Source of the DNA: an uncultured Chlamydiae bacterium
GTDB taxonomy: Bacteria; Chlamydiota; Chlamydiia; Chlamydiales; Rhabdochlamydiaceae
Length of the DNA stretch: 64,000 nt
NCBI GenBank assembly: GCA_903824495.1
Contig: CAIJXB010000063.1
Location: 1-64,000 of the forward strand
Direction of reading: 5' to 3'
Shown: piece after piece, positions 61,300 through 64,000 of the stretch
Position numbering within the stretch: the stretch's first letter is position 1
Layout: every line of letters starts with the position of its first letter
Position numbers and translations under genes: made by a program
The notes under the pieces: model-generated
What the model was told of the DNA's origin: nothing
Database searches by the model: none
What the model saw: the letters and a program-made list of their open reading frames with translations, nothing else

Positions 61300-63431
61300 G
61301 GTTTAGCTGGATACTTTACACGCAAGTGGCGTGTAACAAGCAGAGCTTTAACAATCGCTTTTTTTACTGTGCTGAGCTCTTGGAAAGTTATTTGACACTC
61401 ATCAAATTGCCCTTCTTCCGCTTTTTCAGAAATGAGCCTGTCAACCATCTCAGTCACGGTCTCTTCAGTCACTTCATCAAGACTTCGAGAAGCTGCTTCT
61501 ACACTATCTGCAATCATGACAAGAGCTGATTCTTTCGTATGAGGTTTGGGACCTGGGTATCTGAAAAGTTTACCATTCACCTTCGAAACATCTCCTCCCA
61601 TCTGCTCTATCTGTTTACAGTAGAAAAAGTAGACAAGTGTTGTTCCATGGTGCTCTCGAATGACATCAATAAAACTCTCTGGCAGTCGGTATTTTTTACC
61701 GAGAAGCTCTCCTTCTTGCACGTGAGCAATGATCACATGTGCTGACTCTAGAGGGGTCAAAAGCTGGTGGATATTAAATCCTCCGAGCTGATTTTCTGTA
61801 AAATAGTGAGGATTGAATAACTTGCCGACATCATGATACAGCGTTGCTACGCGGCAGAAAAGGTGATTGGCTCCAATGGAGCGCGCAGCAATCTCTGCAA
61901 AGTTCCCAACGACAAGAGAGTGTTGATAGGTTCCTGGAGCTTCTACACTCAGACGTCTTAGAAGTTCATTATTCGGATCCATGAACTCCATAAGGGTCAT
62001 GTCCGTCATGATCTTAAAAAGAGTTTCAAAAAGGGGTAAGAGCCCCACGACAATGATCGCTGTCACAGTTAAAAATCCAAAAGTCGACATCAAATCTGAA
62101 GCTTGGGTAATGTTCCCTAGATCATTTTCCATAAGATGGAAAGAAAGCAGAACTGGTAAACAGCATAGCCACACCTTTCCACACACTTCAAAGACATCTT
62201 TTCTCTTATGCAAACTTCTGGAAAACATGATCGTGCACATGGCAGCAATCAAATTCAAAACCAAGAAAGGCTCAAACTCGATAGAGAGACCAAGGCTTAT
62301 AATGATCCCTAGAAAAATAGAGATGAAAAGTGCGATACGAGGCCCCAAGAGCACGCAAAGTAAAAGCGCAGCAAAAGGAACGACAAGAGGATAGCGAATG
62401 ACTTCAATCAAGTTATACCCCTTATGAAGGAGTAAATACTCTGTCACTTTCGCTAAAGCGAGGGTCATAACCGCAATGACTACGAGGAGTGAAAGCTTCC
62501 GTAAAGAGAAGAAGATCTCCTTATGGTACATTTTCAAGTAAACTCCCGTTAGGAACACAAAAATTAAGCTTAAGGCAAAGCAGCCCATCGCAGAAAAAGG
62601 GGTTCCTAAGTGATGAGGATTAGCTAGTGCATTTTTCATGCTCTGAAGCATCATCACATGTCTAGAAGTGATCTTCTCTGAAGGCTCTAAAATAAGCGTT
62701 CCAGCTTTCACAAGCGTGTATTGCTGAGCAACGCTATCTTGAGCTACTTGCTTAAGCCGTTTTTCTAGTCCTAAATCCCTTTGGAAAGACCACTGTTTTT
62801 TATCAAAAAAATCTACGATATATACAGCAAGTTTAGTGTCTCTGACCTCTGGTTTAAATACATGCTCTTTGGCTGATTGCCAGTAAGGATCAGGAACTGA
62901 ATCTAATGATTGATTTTCTGGAATTTGAAAGAAAAAATTAGGCTCAGAAGCAATGTCTGCCTCTTTTAATTTATGAAGGGTTCTTTCATCTGAAAACCGA
63001 GTTTCTACTAAAAAATCTTCAAACGATTCGGTATACTCATAGAACTCTTCGAACGTCGTTTCTGGCATCTGTTTCCGCCAGCCTTGATTTCCGGCTAGAA
63101 ACTCTTCAAACTCATGGCTTGCTTTTTCAATTTCCTTTGGCTCAAAACGGTAAATAGGACCAATGTCTTGCATCGCTTGCTGCTGCAAAAATTCCGTTTT
63201 AGCGCTATCTGGAAATTCGAAGTCGGCTTGGGCTACAACATATTGCTTAGACAGGGAATCAGTCTCAATAACACCAACCCTGACTTCTCTCATTTGCAGG
63301 AAAATAGAAATAGACACTGTAAACAAAACAGCTATAACTAGGCGCCACCCCCAGCCTTTAGCTCCCAGCCAGTTACTTTGCTTTTCCGGAAGTAAAGAAT
63401 CCTTTTCTGCCGGATCTTTGCTTTGTGACAT
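61296..63431 (-). CDS. pgpH: PgpH-type 7TM-HD phosphodiesterase (probable c-di-AMP hydrolase)
   Basis: 711 aa. One membrane helix (~28-45), a long extracytoplasmic 7TMR-HDED region (~50-280), about seven membrane helices (~283-480), then a cytosolic HD domain. HD motifs: TYQHSLVVGNFAE, TLYHDVGKLFNP (His/Asp ~532), AHVIIAHVQEGE and REHHGTTLVYFFY. Listeria PgpH hydrolyses c-di-AMP, and Chlamydia makes c-di-AMP, so that role is the best inference. Basic C-terminus. Starts ATG 63431, divergent from dnaX across ~190 bp. Confidence 0.9.
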   Translation of the reverse strand: MSQSKDPAEKDSLLPEKQSNWLGAKGWGWRLVIAVLFTVSISIFLQMREVRVGVIETDSLSKQYVVAQADFEFPDSAKTEFLQQQAMQDIGPIYRFEPKEIEKASHEFEEFLAGNQGWRKQMPETTFEEFYEYTESFEDFLVETRFSDERTLHKLKEADIASEPNFFFQIPENQSLDSVPDPYWQSAKEHVFKPEVRDTKLAVYIVDFFDKKQWSFQRDLGLEKRLKQVAQDSVAQQYTLVKAGTLILEPSEKITSRHVMMLQSMKNALANPHHLGTPFSAMGCFALSLIFVFLTGVYLKMYHKEIFFSLRKLSLLVVIAVMTLALAKVTEYLLLHKGYNLIEVIRYPLVVPFAALLLCVLLGPRIALFISIFLGIIISLGLSIEFEPFLVLNLIAAMCTIMFSRSLHKRKDVFEVCGKVWLCCLPVLLSFHLMENDLGNITQASDLMSTFGFLTVTAIIVVGLLPLFETLFKIMTDMTLMEFMDPNNELLRRLSVEAPGTYQHSLVVGNFAEIAARSIGANHLFCRVATLYHDVGKLFNPHYFTENQLGGFNIHQLLTPLESAHVIIAHVQEGELLGKKYRLPESFIDVIREHHGTTLVYFFYCKQIEQMGGDVSKVNGKLFRYPGPKPHTKESALVMIADSVEAASRSLDEVTEETVTEMVDRLISEKAEEGQFDECQITFQELSTVKKAIVKALLVTRHLRVKYPAKP

Positions 63432-63619
63432 CAGCCCTACCTCTATTTCTGCATCATCCCCCTCAGTGTGCTCTGTCTTTTCTTTAAAAACAAGCTCCCC
63501 CCTCTTAAAAATTCTTCAAAGTTCAAGAAAATAAGACCTTCCTCTCGTATTTTTCTTTTGGATTTTGCTCTTTTTTCCTATACTTTGCAGCGAGGATCAC
63601 TTTTCTACAAAGGGCCATT

Positions 63620-64000
63620 ATGTCAAAAGATTCACCGAGCGCGGTTTCCTATCAAGGACTATCTAGAGCCTACAGACCTCAGACATTTGCGAGTGTCATG
63701 GGACAAGATGCGATTGTCACAACACTTAAAAATGCCATCCGCCTAAAAAAGACGGCTCAAGCCTACCTCTTTTGTGGAACAAGAGGAACTGGGAAAACGA
63801 CTCTTGCTAGAGTCCTTGCTAAAGCTCTGAACTGCCACAACTTATCACCAGAGTGCGAACCTTGTAACGAATGCCCCTCTTGCCAAGAGATCTCTCAAGG
63901 AAAAAGTTTAAACATCTTCGAAATCGATGGAGCTTCTCACCGCGGGATTGACGACATAAGACAGCTCAATGAAACGGTTGTATACGCCCCTACCTCTTCC
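63620..64000 (+). CDS. dnaX: DNA polymerase III subunit gamma/tau (5' part, cut by window end)
   Basis: 127 codons are inside the window; the gene continues past 64000. YQGLSRAYRPQTFASVMGQD is the usual start, Walker A is FCGTRGTGKTTLAR, and a zinc knuckle has four Cys (ALNCHN, CEPCNECPSC). EIDGASHRGIDDIRQL matches the clamp-loader family. Loads the beta clamp for replication. AAAGGG precedes ATG 63620. Confidence 0.95.
   Translation, partial: MSKDSPSAVSYQGLSRAYRPQTFASVMGQDAIVTTLKNAIRLKKTAQAYLFCGTRGTGKTTLARVLAKALNCHNLSPECEPCNECPSCQEISQGKSLNIFEIDGASHRGIDDIRQLNETVVYAPTSS

Noticed and set aside
63468..63746. Plus-strand frame across the pgpH-dnaX gap
   Set aside because: Out of frame with the clear dnaX coding region that begins at 63620.

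Overview
The window is chromosomal DNA of a member of the phylum Chlamydiae, most likely an environmental (non-Chlamydiaceae) lineage such as the Parachlamydia/Waddlia/Simkania groups; the exact family cannot be fixed from the sequence alone. The evidence is gene order I recall from Chlamydia trachomatis: rpe..efp-accB-accC; rpsA-nusA-infB-rbfA-truB; and groEL3 beside murF-mraY-murD-nlpD-ftsW-murG-murC-ftsQ. Around these blocks lie genes that a reduced Chlamydiaceae genome usually lacks: a YbhFSR-type efflux operon, an Lpg1974-type porin, a secreted beta-propeller, MenB, an EmrB-type MFS exporter, and several effector-like orphans.

Layout. 1-1489: an outer-membrane-like protein and a secreted lipase. 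1422-7645 (minus): a tetrapartite efflux operon (membrane fusion protein, double ATPase, two permeases, TolC-like lipoprotein). 7767-7921: tRNA-Val and tRNA-Asp. 8006-12759: a YitT membrane protein, a decayed gene with a frameshift, a tandem U-box protein, a beta-propeller protein and a porin. 12902-18710 (minus): rpe-yvcK-HAD-efp-accB-accC, closed by a strong terminator, with a DMT transporter upstream. 18886-22798: a DUF4143 ATPase, a 631-aa orphan and an aspartokinase without ACT domains. 22988-30064 (plus): the rpsA-nusA-infB-rbfA-truB translation/transcription cluster. 30105-32704: menB, tag and an orphan ending in a CaaX box. 32876-40597: a DEAD-box helicase, MFS exporter, pterin dehydratase, a 710-aa effector-like protein with a kinase-like motif set, TetR+SDR and a phosphodiesterase. 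40677-51527 (minus): the peptidoglycan/division cluster with a duplicated nlpD. 51639-64000: tRNA-Cys, rsmI, groEL3, metal-binding and phosphoesterase genes, a second DUF4143 ATPase, a membrane-anchored hydrolase, a phosphosugar mutase, an SDR, a PgpH-type HD phosphodiesterase and the start of dnaX.

Most unusual points. (1) The chlamydial N-terminal extension of ribosomal protein S1 is present but cut from the body by an in-frame TGA; a small hairpin sits directly on the internal start codon. (2) A 396-aa orphan ends in the farnesylation-type motif CIVS. (3) nlpD is tandemly duplicated, with a decayed piece of murD left between the copies and a small opposite-strand gene inserted. (4) Both DUF4143 ATPase genes are preceded by long inverted repeats. 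(5) There is a tandem U-box protein and a protein with motifs like actin-fragmin/PI4-type kinases; both are candidate host-directed effectors.

No CRISPR array, insertion sequence, prophage or rRNA gene is visible. Bases 1-137 are AT-rich and hold no gene I can support. All family assignments are read by eye from motifs and length; no database search was run.
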